DNA from: Porites lobata
Lineage: Eukaryota; Cnidaria; Anthozoa; Scleractinia; Poritidae
Direction: 5' to 3'
Length of the DNA: 64,000 nucleotides
Assembly: GCA_942486035.1 (NCBI GenBank)
Contig: CALNXK010000003.1
Location: forward strand, 2,641,001 to 2,705,000
Shown here: piece after piece, positions 10,601 through 22,241 of the stretch
How positions within the stretch are numbered: position 1 is the stretch's first letter
How the letters are laid out: each line of letters starts with the position of its first letter
Translations under genes and position numbers: made by a program
The notes under the pieces: generated by a model
The model's input: the letters and a program-made list of their open reading frames with translations, nothing else
Database searches by the model: none
What the model was told of the DNA's origin: nothing

Positions 10601-12151
10601 ACACCTCATGCATCGAGTAGATGCATGTTTGTCGGTATCCATGTAGGTGCCAATAGGGCAATCCATGCAACTGCCACTTGAAGCGTTCATAAAGGTACCA
10701 GATAGACAGGGGTCAAGACAGTCTGACACCTCTTGTGCCCCAGGAAAAATGGTCAGTTTATCACCGGGGCAGGGTATACATTCTGGATTGATCTTCGTTG
10801 AAGAGTTTTGGTATTTGTTTCGAGGACACCATTCACACATCCCATATTTCATATCTAGCCGTTTGCCTTTCATACATTTATTATCGCATGTTTTTCCCAC
10901 GGGCGTTGCTGGCAATGTGCCGTTTTTCTGTGTACACGACCGTGCACCTTTTACTGCAGTACTACCGGAGGGACATTTCTGACAGGTGCGGGTTGTAACA
11001 TTGTACAAATGGTGCCTTGGGCAGGCGGAGCACACAGAATAAGTTGCGTTACCGGGAATCTTAATATAATCATTTTCACCGTTACACCAAGGAGTGGCGG
11101 TGTTGACAATTGACTCCTTAGAAATAGTGAATGATTCATTTCCTTTCTTCATGACCAGAGCTTCAATGTCTAAAACATCCTTGAGCTTTAGGTTGATGTA
11201 GGCTGTATGAAGGTCTTGGAGTTTTGAATTAGCTTCTTCCAAAGTTGGCGGTTCCACTATGTAATCCAATATAGTTATCGTTATTTCCGCCTGACTTCCG
11301 CTGATGGTGCAGTTGACTTGAACTGCCTGCTTGCAGTCTGGGTTGTTGGCAGCACTTTGGTCGAAGCACACACCTTTGCTTCGAACATCACTGTTGTTTC
11401 CTAACACCGCTCGAATAACGCTTTCCACTTTCTGGAGATCAACTTGTTGACACGTTAGATTAGCATAATTAAAATTCACTGTGGCTTTGATTTGCAATGG
11501 TTTTTGCACCTTTTCACATTCAAGTGGTCCGCTATGTATATTTATATCCCACGTTCCATTCTTGAAATCACACGTTAAGACTTCCTTCTTTATTGTTAGC
11601 TCCATAAACGAGGGATTACATTTCAATTCACATTTCCTCTCTTGTGTAGTTTCATAACACTCCAGCTTTCCATTTGTCACCTCTCGACAACGGCACGTGT
11701 CTTGGAAGGGAACGGAAGAAATTTTCCCGCGAAAAATGCTTGGTCCATTTGTACCTTGACTAACGTCTTTAAATCGAATAAACATGGCATTCCCCGAAGT
11801 AACATAGAACGAGGGCGACTGGCTTGCATCCTTTGGCCCAAGTTTTTCACCGTCATTAATCCCAGGGCCTTCTTGAATCTCGAACACCGCTCCGCTTACA
11901 ATGGTTAGTTCCTCTACGGTCAGCTTCACTCGCTTCGATTTAAGAATAATCACCAGAGCACATTCTCCGCCAGTTTTTTGCGCGCGCTCCGTTGTAAAAT
12001 TCAGCGAAAGAGAAACGTTTTCTGCGGTGATTTCGCTAACACCGCACAAATCGAAAGTGGTCAACGGGGTTGATGCAGATATAAACATCGATGGCCATAA
12101 ATCCAAGCAAAACAAACCAATGATAATTATCTTCATTGCCACGCTGTTCAT
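7662..12151 (-). CDS. Receptor-like type I membrane protein with Cys-rich GCC2/GCC3 repeats, SEA-like and discoidin (F5/8C) domains
   Basis: There are two exons: 8756-12151 and 7662-8106. The start is ATG 12151 (MNSVAMKIIIIG), followed by a hydrophobic signal peptide (about residues 7-25). Then come an N-terminal region with a sushi-like Cys block (about 157-220), a long run of Cys-rich ephrin-receptor-like GCC2/GCC3 modules (about 370-920, words such as CPxGxYQD, CxxCPxGxxT), a SEA-like stretch (about 926-1025), a discoidin domain starting CSQPLGMESG (about 1028) that continues into exon 2 and ends VEVYGC, one membrane helix (YLGIVFAVLLVVGIVIAVICW) and a basic-then-acidic tail of about 40 residues. 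Total is near 1280 residues. It carries many N-x-S/T sites. I infer a cell-surface adhesion or recognition role; no enzyme domain is seen. Oddities are three near-identical 109-residue units and a reading-phase mismatch at the intron (see findings). I know no exact named orthologue. Confidence 0.85.
8107..8755 (-). other. Intron of the receptor-like gene, with a foldback hairpin
   Basis: On the minus strand the donor is AAAG|GTAAGC (8755) and the acceptor is TTTTCTAG|G (8107). Inside, 8420-8523 is a palindrome whose arms read GACTACGAGTAGTCCCCC and its mirror, a small foldback MITE. A short AT-rich run sits at 8222-8275. No extra exon was recognised, although the splice phases would fit if a tiny exon were present. 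Confidence 0.6.
8420..8523. mobile_element. Foldback MITE with GACTACGAGTAGTCCCCC arms
   Basis: Perfect 18-bp inverted arms enclose a loop (TTTTCTCGCGTGGG...CTATCCCTGAGG). The total length is about 104 bp. No coding content; the target duplication is not clear. Confidence 0.6.
9400..10380 (-). repeat. Three tandem copies of a 327-bp coding unit (109 residues each)
   Basis: Within the receptor-like gene, three in-frame units of exactly 327 bp follow each other. Each starts near GQYLNDSNCFDCPKNT (GKFLND in the first) and ends near CPDGKST. Protein differences between units are few (for example QDH versus QGH, NMFSC versus NMSSC, VKEYN versus MKEHN), and silent differences are also sparse. The unit spans two Cys-rich modules. 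The homogeneity points to recent unequal crossing-over or gene conversion. Confidence 0.9.
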
Positions 12152-14942
12152 GACTTCGCTGAAAGGCAAGAAAATCCAGAAATGAAAATGAAAGGTGGAA
12201 TAGCACTTTCAGGTCGGAAATATTCAACGTGGCCGACCCGAAAAAAAACTAACAAAACGGTAATTAACAAAAGTAAAATTCTTCGAAATGAACAAGCAAC
12301 CACGTGCATAGTTTAATATTCATGAGTATACACCCACTTATTCTTGCATTGCCTTTGTCGACAAAGTGAAAAAACGGCGGATTGGCGTGTCTTTCATATG
12401 CAGGTATACCTGACAGTTTGCCACATATATCTGGTGGTATTGGTTTACAGACTTTATAAAGGAATCAGACGGAGACATCACTTTCTTTCAATCAAGAATT
12501 GCCTGTTTCTTTTCTCTTTTTTTTTCTTTCTACCGAATAAAGACGTGGCAAATTAGTGAGTTCAGAGGCCGTCACTTCATATATGATTCCTTTTCTATGA
12601 ACTGAGCCTTTGTTGTTGACGCTTTGAAATCGTTTGAGAGCAAGAACAACGACCGTTCCCATTGAAAAGCCGCTTGATTAAAAATCCATTACTTCATTGT
12701 ATGATTTATCCGAAAACCGTAAATTATAAAGCGTTTAAGCCACGCACATGGGCTATTGACAAAAACACTAATTTGCATTTCTGATTGTACATATGGCCTT
12801 CAAGTTGTCACGGAAGGTCAGCAACTTAGCCGATATCGGCGCCAATAAAGTGAATACTTTTCTTTTATCTCGAACATCTCAGCCGACGATAGAGATATTG
12901 CATCATTTGATGTGTGTGTGTTTTTTTTTTCATTTTCTCTTTCATGTCCAATTTTACCAAACAATTAACATATTTGTAAGACACTGTTTTGACTGATTCT
13001 TTTTGCATACTATAAATTTTGGGGCATAATGTTACTCTGTCAAGAACTTATATTTCTTAGACGACATTTTAAACAAGATGCCGCAGTAGATGTGGCTGTC
13101 GTATTAGTAAACAACAGTCAGCAGTTTGTGGGTATTTCATCGCCCAATCTCTTTCCGTTATTCTCACGTTGTCTCCCGCAATGTATCGGCGAACCTTGTT
13201 TTTGAGTCGCATCTTGCCAAATTGTCATACATACATATCCTTTATTTAAACACGATAAGGTTTAAAGCTCAAAGCTTGTGGGGTCGTCTTGTCGTCTTTT
13301 TTGTAACAATCTCTGCCCAACTGTGACTTAAAGTTATCCAAAGTTTGCCCGCGATAAGGCTGGGAAACTTTTGTTTATCTAGCGCGTGATGTCGCAGCTT
13401 GCTAAAATAATCGCCCAATAAGAGTTATAGATATGTACATGTGTGCAGTGGAAAATAATTGTAAAAAGCAATTTTCTACCTCAAACGGAGCTCTTCGATA
13501 TCACGTCCTGGCTGCCTTGTGTTGTCGGCTCAGAAGAGTGGTTTGTTATTCATTGAAACCAAAGATATTATGAGAGCGCATGGAATAATTTGGGAAGACT
13601 GTAAAAAGACTTCCGTAAACTGATAACTGGCTTCAGTTTTTTATGGATTCATATGTCCTCCCGGTATGTCTTATCACTTTTGAAACTAATAAACGATGAA
13701 GAAAGGCTTTCTTGCAGCGATGACTTACAACAGCGTTTCAATAAAAGTACGAGAAGCGGTTCCCTACAGTGAGCACTGGCAGGTTGCGAAAAGCCGAAAG
13801 CGCGCGAACCTTTATGTTAACCGTAAATATGGATGAATTTCTCTCAATGCGCGGTTATGAATACTGTATTCAGAAAAGCGGATCTCAGCACGGGCTGCGG
13901 ACGTCTACAGAGAGGGTTGCGGGTATTTTTCAGAGATTACTAGGACGATAAAATACTATAAACATACTACATATTAATACGTGGTAATTTTCCTTAATTA
14001 AGTTAGTGGAATTGAGAATCAAGTCTTGCCAGATAGGTAGACATTTTACTTTACCTCGGTAGTTTTATCAGCTACGGGCACTGGTTTACGCAAAAGCAGT
14101 ACATTTTAAAAAAGATATTTTGTCTATCAGAGTGACTGTACAAGTGTAAATCTGTGATAAAAGATCCGAAAATAAATATAAAAGTAAAGAATCATCTAAA
14201 GAAGCTGGGAAGCATTAGCCGTCCAATTTAGATTTAAACGCGCGGGTAATTGATTCCAAATAAATGCGCCCCTTTTACCAAAACGTTTTTTTGTTGCCTT
14301 AGTTGGTTTTGGGAAGAGGCAACTGAAATCAAGAAGAAGAACCCCTAGCATCGTATTAGACCTCATTTTCAAAAATTTTTGGTCAAGGTATATTCAGGTG
14401 CCATAGTGTTGTACCGACTTTGAACCTTCTATAGACCGCTAAACAGTGCGTATTCTTGCGTATTCAAGTACGAGCGAGCAATCAAACAAAAGGTCTGGAA
14501 CGAGGCTGAAAACAGAGTGCGAGACTGAGGAGATTAAAAAATTTTTTTCTCTCGTAGGGCGTGTAAGGCTCGCGCGCTTCGCTTCGCGCGCGCAAGACTG
14601 TTATGCCACGCTTTACCGATTTCTTTACTGATTTTGAGAAAAAAACCGACAACTGTTTTGCAGTCTAAACCTTCTATTGCAAGGAGCTTTATTCGGCGTA
14701 TGGAAAGCCTTCCCTGTCCTTGCTGTTGCAGTAGGGGTCCGAAGCCAGAGACATAACCGGAAAAGTGCAGGTTTTGGAGTTTTTGAAGCTTCATAGCTAG
14801 TTCTGAGCCCAGACCCTAGATGATCAAACTAGGGCTTGATAAAAGAGTTGTAAGGAGGCCATGATGGTCAACAAAGCAATAGATCTATTTTATTGTTATA
14901 GCTTCCGTGGCAGCTGCAAATTGTTCATCAGCAATGGCATAT
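12152..14942. other. Gene-free stretch left of the pogo-like element
   Basis: This should contain the promoter and 5' UTR of the receptor-like gene just right of 12152. I see no strong core promoter. The remainder is AT-rich with short pyrimidine tracts (12500-12530, 12918-12932) and a G+C-rich palindrome near 14570-14592 (CGCGCGCTTCGCTTCGCGCG). No open frame here has recognisable protein features. Confidence 0.5.
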
Positions 14943-14945
14943 GTA

Positions 14946-15621
14946 CAGTCGACTTCCGATAACTCGAACCTTCTAGGGAAATCGAAAAAAGTTCGAGTTA
15001 CTCGGCCGGGAGTTCGAGTTATCGGGAGTTCGAAAAAAGTAACCGGAAACAAGAAAATATTAAAGGAAATGATGGGGAGGAAATTCAAGTATCACGCACA
15101 CTTCACTTCAAGGGCAACGAAAGATACAGAATGATATTTTGAAAAAGGAATTAAGCAACAAGGCTTAATTAATATACAGGGATGGACCCTGTACTTGAAC
15201 TGGAATGAAAAAATGTGAAAGACAACGAATTGACACAGTCATACTGTTTTGAAATAAATCCAATGTTTCGGACAGCAGTACACTGTTGTTGTTTTTTTTC
15301 GAGTTGTCAAGAAATGATCTGAAGGGAAACAAAAATTACTTTGAGTTAGCGGGAGCTTCGAGTTATCGAGGGTTCGAGTTACCGAGGGTAAATTACAGCA
15401 AATGTATGAAGGAAAACCAGGGGAAATCTACTTTGGTTCGAGTTAGCGAAACCTGTTCCAGGCGTTCGGCTAGTGGAGTGCGGCGCGAAATAAGAGAGCG
15501 AGGAAAAAGTAAGGGGGAAGAGAGGCTTTTTTCCGCTCACTTATTTTTGCGGCATCCCCACGATCTGAACTCCTGGAACAGGCTAGAGTTAGCGAGGCTT
15601 CGAATTATCGGGAGTCAACTG
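14946..15621. mobile_element. pogo/Tigger-like MITE, CAGTCGACT...AGTCAACTG, TA target
   Basis: The ends read TA-CAGTCGACTTCCGATAACT and AATTATCGGGAGTCAACTG-TA, near-perfect inverted repeats flanked by the TA expected of Tc1/mariner-pogo elements. Sub-terminal regions repeat the word GTTCGAGTTA many times (14990-15030, 15340-15390, 15437-15450). An open frame inside (15286-15624) shows no DDE transposase motif. It is a non-autonomous derivative. Confidence 0.7.
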
Positions 15622-15632
15622 TAGATGGGACT

Positions 15633-16178
15633 GGGGGGGGTACTACCGGGAGTTCTTGGTAGGGGTGTGCCGCCCGGTTCTCCAAATCCTGACTTTATTT
15701 CAGGCCAAAAAATGTCATTTTCCACAACCCGTTTTCAGACTAGACCTCTAAAGCCCATATCGTTTTCAGACCTGGCCCCAGTTGTTCAAAAGGTGGATAG
15801 CACTATCCGCTGGGATAAATCTCTATCCAGTGGATAGTGCAATTGGTTTTCCTAATACTTATCCACTGGATAGAGATTTATCCAGTGGATAGCGCTATCA
15901 ACCTTTTGAACAACTGGGACCTGGCCTTTAGGCAGAAAATATGTCATCATCACCTAGATTAGAGCCGAAACAAAAAAATTCTTCAAATCCATTTCGAATT
16001 CCCATATTTCTTTTTCTTTCTTATTCATTTGGAATCAACGAAAAATACGTTCATCATGCTACCTTAGCTCGCTCTAAAACCATACCCGATTCCAGAACAA
16101 AATGGGCAAAGGGGCCCAAAACCATACCCTTTGGGTCGGCACGTACCTATGTGGCTTATATAAGGGAGTACCCCCCGG
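15633..16178. mobile_element. G/C-run MITE with 9-bp target duplication, copy 2 (carries a nested element)
   Basis: This is the same family as 4181-4629: a G run then TACT at the left and GGGAGTACCCCCCG at the right, with inner GGGTGTGCCGCCCGG mirrored by GGGTCGGCACGTACC. The 9-bp GATGGGACT occurs directly on both sides (15624-15632 and 16179-16187). It inserted immediately beside the right TA of the pogo-like element and was itself invaded at 15778-15917. Confidence 0.75.
15778..15917. mobile_element. CCAGTTGTTCAAAAGGT foldback MITE nested in copy 2, 9-bp target duplication
   Basis: The termini CCAGTTGTTCAAAAGGT and ACCTTTTGAACAACTGG are nearly perfect inverted repeats, and the whole 140 bp folds back (GGATAGAGATTTATCCAGTG arms). 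GACCTGGCC flanks both sides (15769-15777 and 15918-15926). A diverged relative lies at 31671-31939. An 8-9 bp duplication suggests a hAT- or Mutator-type transposase. Confidence 0.75.
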
Positions 16179-16187
16179 GATGGGACT

Positions 16188-18636
16188 TTCGAAACTCCTT
16201 TTTTCCTGACGGCTATACCGTGCACACTATGCGTTGTACAAAGACTCAAACTCATAGACTCTGTGATAGACCGTGGCCACGACGACAATTTTGATTTTTC
16301 TTTCTTAATTTGTATCGGCTTGGCTATTTTTCCCCTCTCTTTGAGGGCGGGGTTTTTTCCTTAAAAGCCCTTGTTTTTCTTTCACTTCTTTCCTTTTCTT
16401 CCCCGGCTTATCTAGCCAAAATTTCTTTCAATCAAAAAATGGCTAAATAGGGTTGGAGCCAGACTTATCGAGTGTAGTATAGTCATAGACCAAGTATTTT
16501 TTCTACAGTTCAGTGATGACAGGTCATATTCTGAGAAGGTGGCTCTGTCTACAATTTCTACAATTTCAATATCGTGTAATATATAGATTTAGCCAGGGCT
16601 AAAAGCGAAGCTCCCATTGATAAATTTATAATTTAAATCAAACAATAAACTTGTAATCCACAAATCAGTTAACTTTAAGGGAAAGCTAAGGCTAAGTGAT
16701 TTTAGAGTGAAAAAAAAAATCTTACATCGAATTGATAGCCGTATATATACACCCAAAAAATAGCAATCATCTTCGATCACATTTTAGAGCCATAATGGCT
16801 CTTGATCACAGTAGATTAGGCCTGGAAAACGAATTTTTGGAAAACAAATCAGGCCGAATTTTTTGCTTTCGACAAGTTTACTTAACAAAAACTTGCCAAC
16901 AACTCTGGGAGCGTGTAAACCAACATTTCATACTTTTTATACATCACATCTGAAACAGTGATATGAGGCGTTGTTTTTATCATATAGACCTCAGACAAAA
17001 TGCAGTATTTCACAATTTTTCAAGACAAATTGCACTCATTCAATATTCAGAACCATACGAAGCACTCGAGGGCTTTTAGCAAAACGGTTCAAAAAATTTC
17101 CAAAATCATTTATACGGCCAGCCGGTTCTCACTTTTGACAAGCGCCAAATTTTCAGTGAACATTAAACGAGTTACGCTTCAACATAATAAAGAATTTATT
17201 GTGTTTATTTTTTTATTAAATGGTTTTATAACGATGTGCAATCTTAAAAAGCGTTTGATACCAGCAGCATTTTGAGTACTCCTGCAAGCGTTGTTTAAGA
17301 ACGACTGAAAACAAACTGCAAAGCGATTAAAATTGTAAGAGACTACTAACAATCAATAAAAGAAATGTAATTCGGTGAAACATTTACAGAGACAACAATT
17401 TTCATTCACGAAGACAAGTATTAAAGCGTCTCTAAAAACTGAGTCTTTAAGCTTAAGCTTAAAGCTTTTAGCCGGCTTCCTGGTGTTTACTGTTTTCAAA
17501 GATGAACTCGAGGCAAGAAAACCGCTCAAAGCTTTCTTTCTACAGCCAAAATTATAACTAAATACTCTTCGGAAAGTTTTTTCGTTCTATATGCGGAGAG
17601 AAAATATCGACTAAAGGCTTTTTAAAGTTCTGTAAGCTTATATATACTAGATCAGATCATTGTCTCAGATCTTAACACAAACGTGCATAAATTAGCCTGA
17701 TAAACTGCGCTCGACTTCATGAAATTAGATATAAAAAAACAAACATACACTGTATACAATAATTACTTAGGCTTACCATTCGAGATGCAGCTCTTGAAAG
17801 CTATAAAGTAAGGCCAGAATCGCTTGAGGGACTTTTCAACCCGCATCCAGCACGGTAAAAACGAAAGCGATGCATCCGAAATCGGATTTCCAACTTTGGC
17901 AACCGGCGCATTTCCCGACCAAAAATTCAATAAACAAACCAGCCATGAATCAAAGAAGACTGTTGATAGCAGCTGTATTTCATTTTAAGCATCCAGTGGA
18001 AAAAGACAGTAAAAAACATCACAAGTTGACAAAATACTCTGTCAGCTTCAGCTGTCAAACTCAAAGTAAACAAGGTTCAAGATGCTGTATAAATTTTCTA
18101 TGAACTCACCTGTCAAATTTTGACCAATCAGAGCATAAAAATTGGACGGTCGTAGAGCGTGATCAACGCGTGTCTATGGTGAGAAAAGTGAAAAGCCTCT
18201 GTCTTCCCTGCTTGTATTTTTAAATGACTGGCTGAATTTTCGAGTCCGAGATCAGTTTGAAATCAAAATGTTAATAGCGCGGGGCCATAGTGACATTAAC
18301 ACAACACTTTCTGTCATCATGTCATTATTTTGCTGCCGTTCTCTTTGCCTTTGTATTTCTCTTTCGCGTTGCCTTTGTCTGTTCATTCTAGCTCTGTCTC
18401 GTTCTGCTTGCCGGCGTTTTTTACTATAATTTTCTCTCCTTCTTCTCGCTCTGACTCTTTCTACTTGCTTTCTTTTTTTCAAAACCAGTTGCGCGAGACA
18501 GGGCTGAATAACGTACTACGCATGTCCGTGACATCACTTGTTTACTAGTCTAGCCCGTGCGCGAAGCACTCGCGCAAAGTGAAATTCTAGCATCTGAGAC
18601 CATTTTATCTTCGACCGTCTAAACTCATATTTGTGA
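16188..18636. other. Gene-free AT-rich stretch
   Basis: Over 2.4 kb without a supported gene. It contains a palindromic AAGCTTAAGCTTAAAGCTT near 17450-17470 and a simple Arg/Ser-coding pyrimidine-rich tract around 18325-18475 (low complexity on both strands). I see no exon with convincing splice sites or domain content. Confidence 0.45.
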
Positions 18637-18789
18637 ATGCCAACAAAGGAGAAATTCTACGAATACGTTAGAAATGCAACTCATGGAAAGAAATTTTATG
18701 TAATCCAGGGATCAAGGAAAATGTTTTTGACCGTCCCGGCGAAGGTTTTTCATTGTTTTGATGCAGATCGTCAGTAAGTTTGCAGAAAG

Positions 18790-19329
18790 ATGACTGAGAA
18801 ATTAAAAAAGAGCAATGTGCTGGAGTTTGGGCGACTTTTCTTCGATGGTACGTAAACGATTTACTTAAACATTACTTTATTCTGGTTAAGGAGGAGCAAA
18901 TATTTGTAATGTAGGCCGAGCGATAACAGTTGTTGACCGTTTCTTTTGACTTGGTGGCAAGAAAGCCGGCTTTGAGCGCGATGATACCATCAGACACAAG
19001 AAGTCATGAAAGTCATAAACTTAGTTACAAATCTTAGTGCGATCAAAGAAGCTTTTACGTACCTCTAGCCGGCTTAGAGGCGCTGGTCGAGCTGTAGAAT
19101 CAGTATTTTTTCGGTAAAGTTTGTTTAAAATTTAATTTGCAACTTTAAGCTTATTAGTGAATAAACCTTTAAAAGTTTAAAGCTGTTGAAGTTTTGGGAA
19201 ACAATCACAAGTTGGCTCAGCTCTATGTGAGTTTTCGTATTAACTATAGGTTTTCCTTTTATGACAGGTTTGAATGAAGCAGATGAATCAAGGAATGAAG
19301 ATCTAGACTTCGAAGAGAAAAATAAATGA
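18790..19329 (+). CDS. Possible small spliced gene, 39 residues
   Basis: Exon 18790-18847 (MTEKLKKSNVLEFGRLFFD) ends at a good donor (G|GTACGT). An in-phase exon 19268-19329 follows a strong acceptor (branch-like ATTAACTA, pyrimidine tract, GACAG|G) and ends DESRNEDLDFEEKNK then TGA. Immediately upstream, a 46-codon frame (18637-18777, starting MPTKEKFYEYVRN) ends 12 bp before this ATG. No family is recognised. The composition looks protein-like (basic start, acidic end), but the length makes a chance match possible. Confidence 0.25.
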
Positions 19330-19814
19330 GAGTTTGTAAAGAGTCAGATTGTGCTTCTCCCTGTAATGAAGCTTTTTAGAGAACTTCAAGTCATTAATAC
19401 TTTTACCAGCAAGCATCGACTGTATTACTTGCCCATTTACTCTTTTCAACATTAATTTTGCCTGTTGTCATAGACAAAAATTTATAATAGCTCTTTTGAG
19501 CTGAGCCAAGAATGATTCATAAAGGGAAACAAGTTTGGAAGAAAGAACTTGATCGAATTCGAAACCTCAGTGATTGTTTTGTGTTCTTACAGTTCTTATA
19601 GTGAAACCAAGCGAGATATAACAAGAGAAATAACTAAAGGACGATCATTCAAGGAAAAACAAAGATGAATAAAAAGTACCTTTAATGCTGACACTGATAT
19701 GATGTCCGGACGATTTCTTAGAACTGATAACATATTGATAATCTGTACTTTCATGTGTTTACGCTTGAAAATGTACACATTCGAATGAAAGAACTGTTTT
19801 CGGCTTCGTCTGTG

Positions 19815-20397
19815 CATCTTCTTTTGTTCATAGCAAAAAAAGGGAAAAAATTACGAAGGTGGAAACGAGAATTCAATAAAGTATGAAATAATCTACCTTT
19901 AGTTTAAATGGGAGCCTTGAATATTCGGAAACCACCTTAATAATCGCCAAAATGTGAGGATGTTTTGAAAATCCTTTTGCAAACGATACTATTTATAGCG
20001 GGGACGCTTCTTTCGTGCGTCTTCTTTTGTTCATAGAAGAAAGTAGAAGAAAAATTACAAAGGTAGAAACGAGAATTAAATAAAGTATGAAATAATCTAC
20101 CTTTAGTTTAAATGGGAGCCTTGAATATTCAGAAACCACCTTAATAATCGCCAAAATGTGAGGATGTTTTGAAAATCGCTTTGCAAACGATACTATTATT
20201 GCAGGGATGATTCGTTCGTGCGTCTTCTTTTGTTCATAGAAAAAAGTAGAAGAAACATTACAAGGGTAGAAACGAGAATTGAATAAAGTATGAAATAATC
20301 TACCTTTAGTTTAACTGAGGACCTTAAATATTCAGAATCCACCTTAATAATCGCCAAAATGTGAGGACGTTTTGAAAATCCCTTTGAAAACGATACT
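19815..20397. repeat. Three tandem copies of a 203-bp noncoding unit
   Basis: Starts at about 19815, 20018 and 20221 share TCTTCTTTTGTTCATAG, AAACGAGAATT, AATAAAGTATGAAATAATC and CCACCTTAATAATCGCC in the same order. The spacing is a constant 203 bp and divergence is low. The third copy is slightly shortened. No open frame is conserved across copies, so this looks like a young minisatellite-scale duplication. Confidence 0.8.
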
Positions 20398-20715
20398 AGG
20401 TTAGATTCCAGACCTCTCCCGTCTCGGCACATGCGCAGACTTTGTTCAGCTCTGTCGTTGCGCGATATAATTGCGCGACGTTGCGCCATGCGATTTCCCG
20501 CCAAAAAAATCTGTACTTTCCCCTACCCCAAGAGGCCATGCGGACTACTTTCCACTACCCGGAAAGTCCGTACGGACGGACGTACGCTACTGCGTACGCT
20601 ACGTCATAACCAAATTTTCTTACCCATGGTGCTCCGCTGCGCGCGCGCGAAGCGCGCGCGGGAGCTCCGCTATAAATTAACGGGCTTCAGGGGCTTCATG
20701 ATTAACAGTCAGGCG

Positions 20716-20928
20716 AAACTGTACTGCTTATCTCCCAGCACAGTTGCGTTTCAAGCTGAAAGTACTGAACGGGGACTTAAAAGATTTGCAACGCAAGGGC
20801 AACTAGGCTGTAATTTGGCCGAAACTTTACTGCTTATGTCCCAGCACAGTTGCGTTTCAAGCTGAAAGTACTGAACAGGAACTTAAAAAGATTTGCAATG
20901 GAAGGGCATCTAGGCTGTAATTTAGCCG
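20716..20928. repeat. Two tandem copies of a 106-bp unit
   Basis: The words CAGCACAGTTGCGTTTCAAG, CTGAAAGTACTGAAC and TAGGCTGTAATTT recur at a 106-bp offset. An open frame (20431-20865) crosses the first copy, but it is best explained by the repeat and the G+C-rich patch rather than by a protein. Confidence 0.75.
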
Positions 20929-21115
20929 GTTAAGTCTGTTAAGTGAGGTAATCCCTTATGAGTTTCTGGTACGATACATAAAGGAACCACTTTCTGTTAA
21001 TTCTAGTTCTTCAGCACAGCGCTGGCCCTGAAGAAGACTATTTGTTCCAGTCGAATATATTTAGCCACATTAAAAGTTCCCCTCTGTTCGGTAGTGCCAG
21101 TCTTGCAATTGAAAT

Positions 21116-21434
21116 ACCGTAAAATTCCGAAAATAAGCCCCTCCATGAATAAGCCCCTCCAAATATAAGCCCCCCAAACTCGTAACGCAAAAAACCCTCC
21201 GTTAAATCGCCCCTTCAAATAGAAGCCCCCCAGGGGCTTGTACTTGGAAATTGCCCTCAAATACAAAGTAAAACAAAGCAAAAAAGGCCGGGTAAATTTC
21301 CTTCCAACTAAAAGGCTAGCCCAATTGATTTTGAAACGCAAATTTCCGTCCATAGATAAGCCCCTCCGAATATAAGCCCCTCAAAAGGGGCCTTTGAAAA
21401 ATATAAGCCCCGGGGCTTATTTTCGGAATTTTAC
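21116..21434. mobile_element. MITE with CCGTAAAATTCCGAAAATA ends
   Basis: The left end CCGTAAAATTCCGAAAATAA and right end TTATTTTCGGAATTTTACGG are perfect inverted repeats. The interior is built from repeated ATAAGCCCCTCC words in both orientations. About 319 bp long, with no transposase. I could not define a target duplication. An antisense open frame across it is a by-product of the repeats. Confidence 0.7.
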
Positions 21435-22241
21435 GGCAGTTTGTATACATGCACGCACGCCCACACAGACACCTGGTACGAGCATCTCATCGGCATCTCT
21501 TATGCCGGCATAAGTTTGAGCGTAATTATACTGCATCTGAAGCATCAGGGATAACATAATCATGTCTTTTGGCATAATCAGATTTTGTATGCAGTTCTGA
21601 AAACTGTATTGCCCATGTTTTCCATCGTGAAAATGTATAAGTCGATAAAAGCGTGGCCAATTTAGGAATTGAATAATTCGGAAAACCTGGGCTGTGGTGA
21701 TTTGGAAATATGGTTCCTTTAGAGCAAATTTTAGAAACGATGTTTCTGTACTAGTAAATAACGAGAAGAGCACGGAAAGGAGGACCAAAACAGTTTTGGA
21801 GGACTTTAAAACTTTTTCAAGGAGGAAAGAAAAGGAATATTGATGAACAGGGAAATTCTGATAACATCCAAAACTACTAGTGCTAGTGTTGATGAGTTTC
21901 TTGCTAAGGTTTTGAAGGCTGCTGCGACGTCAGTCAGGTCAATTGGCTCCAAGTGCTTTCTATCTGTTTTTTTACATTGGAAAATTGTCCGTGTTTTTCC
22001 TCTACACAAATGTACGTGGTTCCTTCTTTTCTTGAAGAGGGTATCCTGTGAACGACCGAGGAAATTCATTCTTTAAATGGGTATGTTGACCAAATATGGG
22101 AAATCATAAACACTGTCACAGGAACTCCAATGATTGGAGCTAATTTTTAAGCTGAGTTCAGTGATGACTCAGGCCTTGTCAGGTGCTGTTTTAGTTTCAT
22201 CTGCTGCAAGATAACTGTACGTAAATACGTCCTCATGAGTC

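Larger units (their letters stand above)
19330..22241. other. Repeat-rich region upstream of SBP2
   Basis: No supported gene. It holds the 203-bp triplication (19815-20397), a G+C-rich patch with a palindrome of alternating CG (about 20637-20660), a two-copy 106-bp tandem repeat (20716-20928) and the inverted-repeat element 21116-21434. The promoter of SBP2 is expected near the right end but cannot be placed. Confidence 0.5.

Noticed and set aside
15286..15624. Transposase gene inside the pogo-like element
   Set aside because: The frame has no DDE triad or helix-turn-helix; it is built from the sub-terminal GTTCGAGTTA repeats.
18252..18482. Arg/Gln-rich frame on the minus strand
   Set aside because: Low-complexity purine-rich DNA gives such frames on translation; no start context or homology.
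20431..20865. 144-codon open frame
   Set aside because: It crosses a G+C-rich patch and a 106-bp tandem repeat; the translated halves do not look like a protein family.
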